Assembly (NCBI RefSeq): GCF_932526225.1
Contig: NC_064041.1
Span: forward strand, 12,699,951-12,763,950
Source of the DNA: Nematostella vectensis
Lineage: Eukaryota > Cnidaria > Anthozoa > Actiniaria > Edwardsiidae
Direction of reading: 5' to 3'
DNA: 64,000 nucleotides
The notes below the pieces were generated by a model. It worked only from the letters and a program-made list of their open reading frames with translations. It was not told the DNA's origin and made no database searches. The position numbers and the translations under genes are program-made. Of the stretch, positions 1 to 13,500 are shown in pieces. The stretch's first letter is position 1. Every line of letters begins with the position of its first letter.

Positions 1-60
1 TATAGGGTGTCACCTGCAATCACGTGCAAGAAAATCAGATTGAAAATAACGGTGACATAG

Positions 61-365
61 ATGGTTACGATGATTATTCTGGTGGTGGTAGTTAAGATGA
101 TGATTGTAAGTTTAGGGGTGGCGGTGATGGCTATAGGGTTGGCGGCGGCGATGATAGCTATAGGGTTGGCGGCGGTGGTGATGATGGTTATAGGGTTGGC
201 GGTGGCGGTAATGGCTATAGGGTTGGCAGTGGTGGTGAGGGTTATAATGTTGGCAGTGGTGACTCATGGTTATAGGGTTGGCGGTGGTGGTGATGATTAT
301 TGGGCTGTAGGCAATGATGATGATTATTCTGGTGATATTGACTACAGTACTACTGTGATCAGGTA
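61..365. repeat. Degenerate GGT/GAT-rich minisatellite
   Basis: The motif 'tatagggttggcggtggtg' recurs with variations at a spacing of roughly 25-35 bases, mixed with GAT triplets. The open frame across it is only the repeat read in one frame: a Val/Met/Gly/Ala-rich low-complexity translation. It lies immediately downstream, in FIRRM orientation, of the last FIRRM exon visible in the window. Confidence 0.8.
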
Positions 366-398
366 GTGTGGCGTGTGGTGGAAGGGTTTTTCAACTAC

Positions 399-3300
399 CT
401 CTACGAATGCTTTGACTGCTTGTAGGGCGGTGTTATGAGCCATCCAGTGCGAGTCAGAGATGAGTCTACAAAAGAGCCTGGCGATGCTACTGAATACTTC
501 CGTCTGAAAATAATCATAACGATAGGCAATGAGTAAACTGCAGTTCTCTTATAACGACAAAAAGAAACAAACACAAATGTATCACAACAATAACAGCAGA
601 TAGCAACAATAGTAACGGCAGATAGCAACAAAAGAATAACAATAATAATTATACCACTAGCACAAAAAAACACATGCAACAAAAAAATAACATCAACTAT
701 AAAAAAGGACAGTAGCAGTAATAAGGCAATAACAACAACAACAACAACAAAAATAACATCAGCAGCAAAAGCAACAACAGTAACTGCAACAACGGCAACA
801 GCAAAAGCAACGACAAGAATACAAGGGCCATACTTCAATATCCTTCGTGACGTGTATTGTTCCGCAGCATCCAAGGGTTAGACCCACACTTGTCTTTATA
901 TCCAGACTAGGAAATTGCTCAAGTAATTGATTCAAGCCTCTGAGAATCTGCAAGCCAAGGCAGTAACGCGGCCTTCTTAGAATGTTGGCAAAGTACAAGA
1001 ATCTTAGTTAAAAATTTAAAACTATGTTTTCTTAGCCCTGATTTGAAGGAGCCATTTTCTAGATGATATAGTCTGAGCGCGAAAGCTAGGTGTTTGAAGG
1101 TGATGTGTGTTTTTATAGCTGTCTTATGAAGATATTTGCAGCTTTCTTCTTATCAAATAACATTATTTTAAGCCCTTTCAATCAAGTGTTTAGCTTTAAG
1201 CTTTTATCACAAAAAAGGGAAAAGTTTTAAAATTTTCAAGACGGCTGTAAACAAACTCCGACCTGCTTCGCTCCCACGGCCTGCCTCGCTTTCATGCTCA
1301 ACTTGACTCGCTTTCGCGCTATAACACAGGACCCTAATTATCAGGAAAGCGGCCCATTTAAACTTTGACCTGTCCCCATAGGGGTTTCTCAAAAGTGTTT
1401 TTTTTTTATTTATGGTTGTGACTCTGGCAGAAACACCGTTATGAAAAAAAGGCGTGACACAGAATCCTTTGTGTTGTATAAACATTGATACTGGTGGTAA
1501 CTTTTAGTTGCTGCATTCACACAGTGCAATCATTCTAAACTTTCTCATACGAATGGATGACGAGTTGCTTTTTGGTATTTTTGGTAACCCAAGAACCATT
1601 TTTAGACAGCCTGTGACTTAATATTGAGTTCCAGGAATAAAGAATTAGATTTTGAGAGGGGGGGTGGGGTGAGGAGTGATTCATCCACTGATTTATCCAT
1701 GGATGGAGCTATATCGATGCTGGATAATAGACTTAACGATTAAAGACAAGCAGTACCTGGGCGTAGTCCGACGGCTGCACTTGAGTCAAGAGAAGGGTCG
1801 TCAAGTCAAGGACTTCGCACCACAACGCCACGCTGCCCTGGATAACACAAGGACAGACATACTTAGTTAATGTGGTGAAAATACCACAGCGCGACGCCCC
1901 TTCAAATAACATAAACACGACAGACTAACTTAGATAATGTGGTGAAAATATCACAACTTTACGCCCCTCTAAATAACACAAACAAGACAGGCTTAGTTAA
2001 GTGGTGAAAATACCACAACGCTATGCCCCCCACTCCTAGATAACACGAAGATGGATAGACTTAATTACAGGGGTCACAGCACCACGACGCCATGCTTCCC
2101 TGGATAACACAAACACAAGACCCAGTAACAGTGATGAACAACACAAAGATACGCCCCCCCCCTGCCCCTAGATAACACAAAGGCGGGGGGGGGGTCACAG
2201 CACCAGAACATCACACTGCCCTGTATAAAACAAACATAGTTGGACTTATTTACAGGGGTCGCAGCACCACAACGCCATACTCCCCTAGATAAATAACACA
2301 AACATAGACATAATAACAGGGGTTAGAACCACATCGCTACCTTTCCCTTGATAGCATAAACAAAGCGAGTGGATGTGCGTGCGTGGTGGTGAGGAGAAGG
2401 GTCTTGTCTAATCCAGTGAGAAAAAGGAGGGCTGTAAGACATGCGGTGACGAAAGCTACATTACGAAAGAAGGGGAACTCCGGTGGGTCACGCTACAGAT
2501 GTGGCAAGTCTGGTCACTACGCGCGTGGCTGCTTTATGTGATGCGTGACTCTTCCTGCTTTTTTGCTTTACCTTCACATCGCCTTGCGTGTACTGAGCCC
2601 ACAGTCTGTTGACGATGTCCAGCACACCAACATGATTGACAGGAGGGAGGATTTTGTGTGCGGAATGCACGCTGTACACGGAACGCAGGCACGCAAAAAG
2701 ATGAAGCTAAAGTAAAAGTAGGTTATAAATCGACCATTTCCTAAAATAACCGCTGCATATTCACATCTTAAATTTAAAGTAATCCAAGAACAACACTTGA
2801 TCATAACCATCATATGTGGCATGCACATTTCTATTATTATAAACTTGACATAAACCATACTGAACTTAAGGGCTTTCAAAAGAAAATTAAGTTCTGTTTG
2901 TAACCCGTAGTAGCTAACGTTCCAAACGAATCAAATTTTAGGAGATCGCACTTAAAGACACGCCATGGTAAAAAGCGCCATTTTATAGTATTTTTACGGC
3001 TTTTAAGAGAAAATAAACAAACTTCTACTATCCAACTTTTTGTCTTCTTTCAGTATATTATTGCTATGTATATATTTAACTATTCGAGCAAATTAAAAAT
3101 GGGGCTACAGACTTCGTTTTTTGGTCAAAGCGATTTTAAGTAAAACATGCGCGCACTTAAATTCGAACAATGCGCAGAAGGGTGCGCAGTGCAATAGGGG
3201 ACTTGCGTTAAGAGATCACGTGACTTTTTGGGTGGCAAACTAGCGCCGCTCAGGGTTTTAGCGGCAAAATAACAGCAACAAAAAGCAACTCATTCACCTC

Positions 3301-3652
3301 TTAAAAAAAACAAGAATTCTCCTCTTAAAAAAACAAGAATTCTTTGTTTTCAGAAAGGGTTTGGTTTCAATTAAAGATTTTATTTTTTCGTCGTTCTCTG
3401 GTGTGACGGGCGAAGTCATTTCTGTTATTATTTTGTTTTGAATTTGCCACCCAGAAAGGTCGCGTGATCTCTTAGCGCAAGTCCCCTATTCAAGGGAACT
3501 GCTAATAGTTACGTTCTGTTCCAAGGCATCCTCATCGTGTAGGTCACCCAAGAGCTTGATACAAAGAGGGGTAGCACCACGACACACCTAGTGCACAATC
3601 ACCACATGACATGGTTACTAGTCTGTCTGTCTGTCTGTCCGTCCGTCCGTCC

Positions 3653-3714
<62 letters not shown>

Positions 3715-4511
3715 CTGTCCTGCAACCACGCTGCTCTTGGAGAAGCCCCTTTGTCTGTCCATCGAGCAGCCTCTGTCATAGTTATTTGACTGGTTATTTG
3801 ACTGTTTCTCCCTCTGTCCATCCTTCCGTCTGTCTGTCTGTCTCTTTTTGTCTGTTCTTCCGTCTTCCTGTTTGTCTGTCAGTCCGTCCATCCGTCTCTG
3901 TGTCTTTCAGGCGTGTCCATTCGTCCGTCTGCCCTATCAGTCCACCCGTCTATGTCTGCCCGTCCGTCTGTTGGTCTCTAATATTTTGCATACCTTGACC
4001 TGTGCTGAGTCTGGTAGGAGGTCTATGGGTAAAACTGACCAGATAAGCACATTTTCTGCATTGCCTGGTGGGAACACAGCAAGTAGACTTTCCTGAAAGA
4101 TAGTTCGAGGTGCACTGTGAAACTATAATGGCATTATTGGGTGATTTTCACGCATGCCATTGATTTGTATTCAGTAACACACGACCAACAAATAAAGAGT
4201 AATAATAATTCCGCTTACACTCGTGCTCTAAAAAGAGGTCCCATGACTGGGATGGATAGAATAACACTGGTCCCTAGGCGTTCATTGGGGTTTTCTGTGG
4301 TAGTTTGGGTTGAAGATGTGACGTCACCCGAACCCCTCTTCTTTTTGAGTTAGCCTTCCCCAACTACTCCTGCCTCAAGGCCGAATAAAACGCAAAATAT
4401 TAGGCTTAGCTGGTTTCTTACCTGGTGCTCTTTCGCCATTAGCGGCACTAAGCGCCTAACGAGTTGAGAGACGTAAATCTTCGCTGAACATCCACGCGGA
4501 ATTTCGACAAA
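399..4511 (-). CDS. FIRRM: FIRRM C-terminal exon block (six exons)
   Basis: Exons 4422-4511, 3994-4092, 2572-2706, 1757-1837, 834-947 and 399-503 are all phase 0 at both ends. They encode segments beginning FVEIPRGCSAK, ESLLAVFPPGNAENV, LHLFACLRSVYSVHSAHK, GSVALWCEVLDLTTLL, ILRGLNQLLEQFPSLDIK and TEVFSSIARLFCRLIS. The pattern is amphipathic helices, typical of a HEAT-like solenoid. The human counterpart has matching Pro-x-x-Ala-Glu-Asn, Val-Val-x-x-Leu-Trp and Leu-Ile-x-Asp-x-x-Trp type positions. The exon at 1757-1837 directly abuts a minisatellite made from copies of its own acceptor and first bases. The next exon should lie to the left of the window. Confidence 0.8.
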
Positions 4512-7500
4512 CTGAAAGCAGGTGACTCCATTTCAGTTGCAAGTAAGCAACCAGTGTTATTCAATATAATAGGTTTGGTGGTTCCAACTTGTGTGTGAGA
4601 TATCTTTTACAACTGCAAATATTTAGTGTAGATGAGATATTTTTACATGGACCCTTTTTAATGTGTCAATGTATACCTATTTCAATAAAGGTTGTCAGTG
4701 CAAATGGCAAATGGCGATTGGCAAATAGCAGTTCTACGACCAAAAGTAACCATGCGTCTCGAAAAATATGGATAAATCAAAACAATTATCCATTAAAGGC
4801 TACCAATGCTTGGCTCTGACATTGCTGGACTTTATTTAACACCTTTAATTTTACGAATAATTAGTACCCATAAGCCATTTACCATTCGCCATTTGCACTG
4901 CCAACCTTTTGTGAAATAGGTATATACAGCTTGTGACAGCTAATAGTGGGCGTGTGGACCTCTGATTAAAGTCCTTATATGATGCGGGGTTCACAGCCCC
5001 AATGAAGAGAGCCAGGTTTTCACATATCGGAAAAAATCCTGACCTGACCAAGGTTCGAACCCTGGTCCCCTCGCTTCGGAGACGAAGGGCCACGGAGGCG
5101 AATAACCGTACCCAGGATTTTTCTTGGGAGGGTGCTAAATCCGAACAAGTGGACCTATATTTTCCGGGGGGGGGGGGGGGGGAGTTCTCTGATAAAAATC
5201 TGAGCACCCACGGGTAGCATAATATTTTCATGAAAAGGATAATTCTTGACAATGTCCAGTTACTATTGGTTACCATATTGTTACTATGTTTCGCCAACAC
5301 TCAATTTCGCAAAAATTTTCAATATTCATTTTCAATTTCGCAAAAATGTCGAAAACGCATTTCTCCGAGAATTTCATTAAACATTACAACAAAACAAAAC
5401 TGTAGAAATTATATTGTGCTTGATGCTATTTTCTAACACATTTACATACATCAAAGCTGTGAGACTATAGTTAAGAATCATAAGTTCTTAATCGTCTTGG
5501 TCTTGGTCGTCATAAAAAAAACGAGGGGGAAAAACGGAAAGGGTATTGAATTTGCGATATTAAAGTTCGTAGGAATAGGATTTCGCGGGGCTTAAATGTC
5601 GTGAAATTAAAGAGACCAATAAGGTATATTGATTAAATTTTTCGCTATAGCTTCTCGGTTGTGGCTAATTCCTTTGGCTTAAAATTGGCCACAACTAGCA
5701 ACTAGCCGATACTCACAAGGTTACAGAGGAATACCACGTGACTCCTACACAGGTCGGCACTCTCCCATCTTAAAGAATCAAATAAAAAAAATGACAGTAG
5801 TGGTATTCTTCAATGATGGGGGTATTAATGTTGGTTGTAATAATGATGATGGTGGTTGTGTTGTAGCTGGTATTGATGATTATTGTGGCTGTGGTAGTGA
5901 TAAGGTGGTAATGGTAATAGTACTTATTGTGGTAGTATTGTCGGCAATATTGTCAGTAGTATTGGTTATAGTATTTTGTAAGTTTTTTTGGTGGTATTGG
6001 AGGTGGCATTGATGGGAGTACTTAAATATAAGTTAAAAAGATGATGTGGCACAAGATGGAAAAATGATCATTTCACAAATGCTCGTTTCACATCAAATAC
6101 GGTGTAAAATGTATTTCGAGTACTTTTAGAATAACAAAAAACAAAATTTAAAGAGACATTTTGTTGTGTCACGGTACCTGGCCATGAATGTCCATAGGTC
6201 GCTAGATACCAATTCGACCAGCATGTCATCACTCAAAAGACCATCTACCAGGCAGCTTTCCTAGAAAACCAAGATACCGTCATAAAATAGTTCCTTAGAT
6301 AGTCATACTTACTATGAATTCAGTACATATTGATAGACTTCGCAATTTTGCATCGTCACTTATGGTCATTAAGCATAAAAAAGCCTGTTTTACTTTTCAA
6401 GAAACAACAACGGAAAAGAATACGCCATTGTTATTGCAGAAAAAAAACTGCATTGGGAAAACAGAAGGAGAAATGACGGTGTACGAATATTCAAAAGGAA
6501 ATTTAATTCACCAAATTCAATCGAAAATACCATAATAACCACCCCGAATCATGGGATTGGGTGTTTTCTTGCTCTTTGGAAGGATGACAATGTGAAGGCT
6601 GTCCGCAACTGTCTAAGGGTATTAAAGAAGGCTATGTACTAATATAAGCTCATGCATAAATTCTCCTGGTCGTCCCCCCTATACTACTTATGTACTTACA
6701 ATAGCGTGGAAGCAGGAACTCGGGGCTGTTGCGATTAGTGTACACAGTCTAGTACAGACGAACTCGTAGAAGCTGACTTGGCTGATAAAATAATGAAGTA
6801 CCGTAAAATAATTATTTGCTAGAAATTAAAAAAAAATATTTAAATAAAAGATCCACGTTTGAAGTATGGTACGTTTTAGAAGCGTGACTCGGTATTGTGC
6901 GGGGTTAAAGGCGAGATTCCGGTACAAAGGGAAGTTGTAGCGATAAGAATTCTTCACACAACCAAACAATCAACCTATTGGGATGTTTTATTTAAGGAAA
7001 ATGGACAAAGACAGTTTGAGCCTACGGGCCTTGTATGCTTGTTGAGTCCTCCAGGAGACAATTTGGTTTAAAGAAAATAAGTATATAGTATGTTATATCA
7101 AGAGAGCATAATATAAGAGAGAGACTCTTTGGTATTACCCGCGCGCCATGTCGATTCCCATCCTACAATCCGCGCCAAAACTCTTGATACCTCTACACCT
7201 ATTTTTGGACCAATTAGAATACCAAATAGCATTACAAGACACCCCCTCTGTCCATGATATAATCACCCCTCCCCCCCTTGTCCAATGTTGGTCCGATAGC
7301 AGGATGTCCAGTCTCTAACATGGCCCACTTGGAATCTCAACATTGGACCGGGGAAGAGAGGGGGGGTCTCGTATGTTGACGGGACCTTGGTCGGCCGGAT
7401 ACAAATTTTTACTCCGTTTGGCAAATTTCAAATTTGGCGCGGATTGTAGCTATTTTTAGTAACCACTACCTAACAACTGCGCGTGAGGATTTTTACTCTC

Positions 7501-10500
7501 CATACCCCCGCGCTTTAGCATTTTGCAGCTAGTTGTTTGCCGCTGTTTCACTGACTTGAAACCGAAGAGAAAACCGCATTTGCGCTGATACCATCAAAAA
7601 TTTCCTTCTAGCATCAAGGACACAGGCAGTATCGGTTTATTTAGGAAATAAAGTACTTTGACACGTGCAAGATTTCGAAAAAGTGGGAAAAAATGCGAAC
7701 AAGAAGAGACTTCATCAACGAGCAAACCTCGCGCTTCAAATACCGCTTCCGCTCTTGCTGGTTCTTTGTAGTTTTTCAACATTCATCATCTTTCTAGGGT
7801 CAAACAAAATCTGCTAGTTAGATTTAAAATAACTGCTGATGTTGGTTTTTGTGAATATCCCGTTGAAGCCGAAGTAGCTGAGCTTCTCTAATAATAAAAA
7901 GAGGAAGATATTACTTTAATTCTTTGGTGTTGTTTTTAGATATTTCTATAACTATTGTTCTTATGCTAGCTGGAGTCGGTTCGTCGGGATTTGAGCCAAA
8001 CTCGGTATCACGGTATCGCTATTTTTCTCTCTTCTTGACTTATTTCTCCACTCAAACAAACAAATAAAACAGTCAAATTATTCAGGGATTTAGCTTTCTG
8101 TGAATATACTTGCTAATGTTGCTTTTTTAATTTTGACTTTTTTTCTTCTTACGTGTTATTTTACATGATTTCTGGTCATTCCTATCGAGTTGGCAAAACA
8201 ACAACACGCAACCCGCGGGGGAGTAGGAGCAAATCCTCACGCGCAATGGTGAGGTGGTGGTGGTTACTAAAAATAACCAGGATGGAAATCGACATGGCGC
8301 GCGGGTAATACCAAAGTGACCGTTAATTATCTTATGCTCTCTGTTATATGTTGAAACAGGTCCGTAACAAGCACCATGAAGAGAGAATGCGGATGTGCAA
8401 ACAGATCCAGTGTTGATGACAGGCCATGTTCTTGGCGCTGTTTCAAAACCATGTTGGAAGGTGCTCTGAAGCATTTCGCCAATATTTCGCCTATATTTTT
8501 GTGAGCGAAGCGGCGCGGGAGTTTATTGATGATTTTAATGATGTTGCGAATTTCTCAATTTCTCATTCGTATCCGCTATATTAAATAAATATCATATTTT
8601 AGCGACCAAGTGCCTAATCGTGGGTTAATGTGGGCGTAAAGAGCTTAGCCTTATTGGCGCATAAATATATTAAGAAATATTGTTTAAGAAATTAAGAGCA
8701 GATTGATTAAGAAATTCAAGCGAAATAAGCAGCCAGCGGTCGAAACTTTTGTTATTAGAAAGTAATAAACTTTTTTTCATTAGGTTTTGTGTATTTTTAC
8801 AAGGTATAAATATAGGTTATGTTAGTGTCCCGCTTAAACCATTTTCATTGAAACACGAAAAAATGTAATTCAAAGTTTATGAAAACAGTGCATTTAGACT
8901 TGATCGGTTTGACCAGACAATTTAATATATATTTTGTTTGTTAGAACAGGTTTATTTTTAAATCTTAATGGAAATTCGAACGACGTTCCACATTGTTTTC
9001 CAAGGCTTTTTATGAATTAATTAATTTAACATTTTAGGTATACGTGCAAGAGAAAGGGAAAAAAATGCCACTATTCACAAAGCTACTTTTCTTCATTCAT
9101 TGTTATCCAAGTTAGACGGAATGATTGAGTGCTTATAGGCGCAATTATCGCAAGCAAGCAGCTGAGTGCAAATCATGACGCGAAAACATCTCACAACCGC
9201 TAACGGCCGTACCGACCACATCTAAAGCCTCTTCATGATTTTTCTTAAAATGTTTTCGAATTACAGCACTGAAAATGCGACAGTTGATTTAAACTGTCTT
9301 GGCATTCAACTGGAGTTTCAGGGCCAGACGCAGACCGAAGCCATAACCTACACTGTAATAGGCGTTCTAAACTTTGTGTCCGCCTTAATCGCCATTGCTG
9401 AGAATGCCGTTCTCCTTCTCGCGATAGGCCGAAGGCCGAGCCTTTACAAACGGCCATCGTATGTGTTGCTCGGGAGCCTTTCAGCGTCCGATTTGATGAC
9501 AGGGCTAGTTGGCCAGCCGACCCTGGCGGTCTTCGCTATTAGTAGACTGACAGAAAACAAAGAGTTGTCATGTTCATGTTTGTATCTATTGATGACTGTG
9601 GTCGCTACGACTGGAATGGCAACCTTTATGACGCTGATCGCCGTTTGCCTGGATCGTTTCCTCGCTCTGAAACTCCACTTGAGGTAAGGGGTTTTCTTGT
9701 TGTTTTCTTACATGTTAAGAGGGAATATCTTTTGGAATTCTTGAGATGTGAGACAATGAACACAAAATCCTTCAAATTTTGTCTATATGCACTCCAATGT
9801 ATCCTCATTAGCATGTTGTGTTTTATTTAAACTTTAATATTTTTATTCCGAAAATTGGCCAATTGTCTCCTTAACCTGCGGGGACATTTAACTTATAATT
9901 AAAAAAGATAGGATACAATACGGTGATATAACGCCAAAATATATCCGGTTTTACCTTGAGCCTGTAAAAAAAATCGTGCAACAGGATTCCAACGCACATA
10001 CGCCAAAAATGTAATCCGCGAATTTTCATAAGTAAATAATATGTCTTTGTCGCTGGATTTTGTGAGTGTTTTCGGGATAGGGTTATGCTTTCTTTATCCT
10101 TAGATCACCTGCACAAGGCTAATTGATAAATTTATTATCTTTGGAAGACTCCCTGCTTTGCAAAATATCATGTGACAGGTTTTTGACCGCTGAACTCGGA
10201 TCAAAACTTGTCGCGGTATAAAACGACTACGATCCAGAAGGATGGTTACTGTCGAATCCGTTGTATCGCGACCCGCGTTTTCAAAACACGATTTGTTTTG
10301 GTTTTCTGTTCCGTCAGTAAAACGATTCTGAGCCAATCAGAGTCTCGCTTTGTGCACTTCCCTGGCTATCCTCTGGACGAAAACCAGACAGTGTCGCGAC
10401 AGAAAGCCAAGCAACTGCACTTGGCGAGAGATGGTAAGAATCTGATTGGCTAAGAATAATTTGACTGGCGGAACAGAAAATCCCAAAAGACAAAAACAAA

Positions 10501-13500
10501 TCGATGTATATTTAATCGATGGATATTTCGGATAGAAACTAGATCATTCGACGATTTGTCAAATGTGGGTTTAATGTCTTAAAACAAAACTATAAATTTC
10601 AATTATAAAGCAAATGGTAGATATTATAATCGCTATTCGAATGCTATTCTCAACGAATTATTGCACTGTTCGGCAGGTACAGAGCAGTTGTTACAGTCAG
10701 ACGAGTCCTTGTCCTAGTCGCATGCTTCTGGGCTCTGGCGATTTCTATCATCATGCTCCGTTTATTCGCAAGAATCAAGAACCTGTTGATGGTGGTCTTT
10801 TCGGTAAGCACTACACTTGCGCCGTGCATGATTTTGGAATTTTACAGAAAGATTTATGTTATCACCAAACACCATAAGAATCAGATTCGACAGCAGGAGA
10901 GTGTACAGATGATGGCGATACAGATAACAAACAACTTGCCTAATGACAAAGGGAATGATGACCACAACCAATGTATCGAAGGCTACGGCCCGAGCAACAA
11001 AGACAATGACCTTGGCAATGAATGCCACAACCAAGGCAATGAGAGCAATGACTCAGGTAAAGAATGCTACAACCAAGGCAATGAGAACAATGACCCAGGT
11101 AAAGAATGCCACAACCAAGGCAATGAGAGCAATGACCCAGGTAAAGAATGCCACAACCAAGGCAATGAGAGCAATGGCCCAGGTAAAGAATGCCATAACC
11201 CAGGCAATGAGAGCAATGACCCAGGTAAAGAATGCCATAATCCAGGCAATAAGAGCAATGACCCAGGTAAAGAATGCCATAACCCAGGCAATGAGAGCAA
11301 TGACCCAGGTAAAGAATGCCATAATCCAGGCAATAAGAGCAATGACCCAGGTAAAAAATGCCATAACCCAGGCAATGAGAGCAATGACCCAGGTAAAGAA
11401 TGCCATAACCCAGGCAATGAGAGCAATGACACAGGTAAAGAATGCCATAACCCAGGCAATGAGAGCAATGACCCAGGTAAAGAATGCCATAACCCAGGCA
11501 ATGAGAGCAATGACCCAGGTAAAGAATGCCACAACCAAGGCAATGAGAACAATGACCCAGGTAAAGAATGCCATAACCCAGGCAACAAAGACAATGACCT
11601 TGGCAATGAATGCCACAACCAAGGCAATGAGAGCAATGACCCAGGTAAAGAATGCCATAACCCAGTCAACAAATACCGCAAATCAGGTGACGAACACCAT
11701 GACCAAGGCATTGAAAGCCACGACCCGGGCAACATCTGCTATGACCCAGGCAACAAGAGCAACAATCGAGGCAAAGAAGGCCAGTACCCAGGTAATAAAG
11801 GCAACCCAAAAAGTAAATGCCACGAGCAAGGCAACGAGAAAAAAGACCCAGGTAATGAGGGAAATGCCCCAGAAAACAAGGGAAAAGACAGAGACAACGA
11901 GGGAAAAGACGCAGACAATGAGGGAAATGTCCGAGGCAATAAGGAAAAAGACCAAAGCAACAAGGGAAAAGACCCAGACAATGAGGGAAAAGACCCAGGC
12001 AACGAGGAAAAAGACCGAGGGAACGAGAACAAGGATGGCCAAGACCCAGAAAACAATAATGCTAAAAAGTTGGTAAGGCCAGAGGCGGTGGAAAGCAAGT
12101 TGCAGGGAAATGTCCGAGGCAATAAGGAAAAAGACCAAAGCAACAAGGGAAAAGACCCAGACAATGAGGGAAAAGACCCAGGCAACGAGGAAAAAGACCG
12201 AGGGAACGAGAACAAGGATGGCCAAGACCCAGAAAACAATAATGCTAAAAAGTTGGTAAGGCCAGAGGCGGCGGAAAGCAAGTTGCACCGAGAGTTAAAC
12301 AACGAGGAAAACTATACCAGACATGTGGCAAGGTTACCAGAAAACAACAATCAATTGTCACCGCCTTTGACTCAGCTCTCTTCGCCTACAAAATCCTGGT
12401 GTGCAATGGACAATGTGCATCGGTCTTTATCATCACCAAACACTGTTAACCGTACGCCTTTTCATATACCCAAAGTTTATGTGACTGTTATAAATAACTC
12501 TGTGCATCCATCAAGTGATTCAGAGGATGAGGAACAACCACTACCCCAACTAAGTCTAAGAAAGACTTCCACAGAAGAGGGTTACAAGGGGTCAGTGGGA
12601 CCAGAGGGTGGGACATTCATTGTTGCAGCAAAAAGCCTAGAACAAGAGGAAAACAAAAAGTGCAAGTGCGCGCTAAAAACGGTCTGTGAACAAGGAAATG
12701 CAGGTGAAGCTAAAGCTAGCACGCAGCAAAACATTACGCCAATTGGATCACAGCGGGCAGAGGAAAGGTCTTCGAAGGGATCATTAGCACCTCAGCATCA
12801 TAAGACCATAAGAACAGTGACTAAAAGTGCGAAATTTGTCTTTCTCCTGGCAGCTGCGTATACACTGAGCTGCGTTCCGTACGGCGTTTTCTGCATGTGT
12901 TTCGTCAAATTCGGATACCGTGGCTGGGTGGTCCTACTGGGTGATGTATCCTTAACAGTTTTGTTAGGCGTCGGGGCTCTGAATCCAATACTTTACTGCT
13001 GGAGGCTTACCGAGATAAGAAGCGCTACGAAAGAAGAGCTAAGGGGAATTAGGGAACGATTACGCATGCTACGTAGCAATAGTGGAGTATAAGTCATGGG
13101 CTTCAGGTTCAGGTAGAAATCTTTGTAATCGTAGTACTGACTTTTTCGAATAACGGCACGGCACATTTCATTCTTGTTTGACTTGATGCCGGTTTTAAAA
13201 ATTTAGTTGGGTAAAAAAAAGACATCAGTTTTATGAAACTGAGAACAAGAACTGTATTGGAAGGAGGGACTTAGTGAAAAAGAAAAAGTGTGAGACTTAT
13301 TTGAGAATGTGCGTGGACGTCTATTAGAATAAAAATGGTTGTAGCATTTACTGAAATAAAAATAGTATCATTACCTATAATAAAAATGGTAGCTTTTACT
13401 GGAATAAAAATGGTAGCACTGACTGGAATAAAAACGGTAGCACTTACTGGAATACAAATGGTAACACTTACTGGAATAAAAATGGTAGCATTTACTGGTA

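Noticed and set aside
2413-2541. A CCHC zinc-knuckle-like sequence on the plus strand (RCGKSGHYARGC)
   Set aside because: The first Cys of the knuckle is missing, no gag-like frame surrounds it, and the stretch lies in a FIRRM intron; at best a tiny transposon relic.
5030-5100. A tRNA or tRNA-derived SINE, because of the perfect B-box-like GGTTCGAACC
   Set aside because: GGTTCGAACC is palindromic. No A box at the right distance and no cloverleaf stems could be drawn on either strand.
10943-12302. Long overlapping frames in other frames and on the minus strand over the GPCR repeats
   Set aside because: They arise because the 42-bp and 183-bp units lack stops; only the frame connecting TM5 with TM6 has receptor signatures and a valid splice join.
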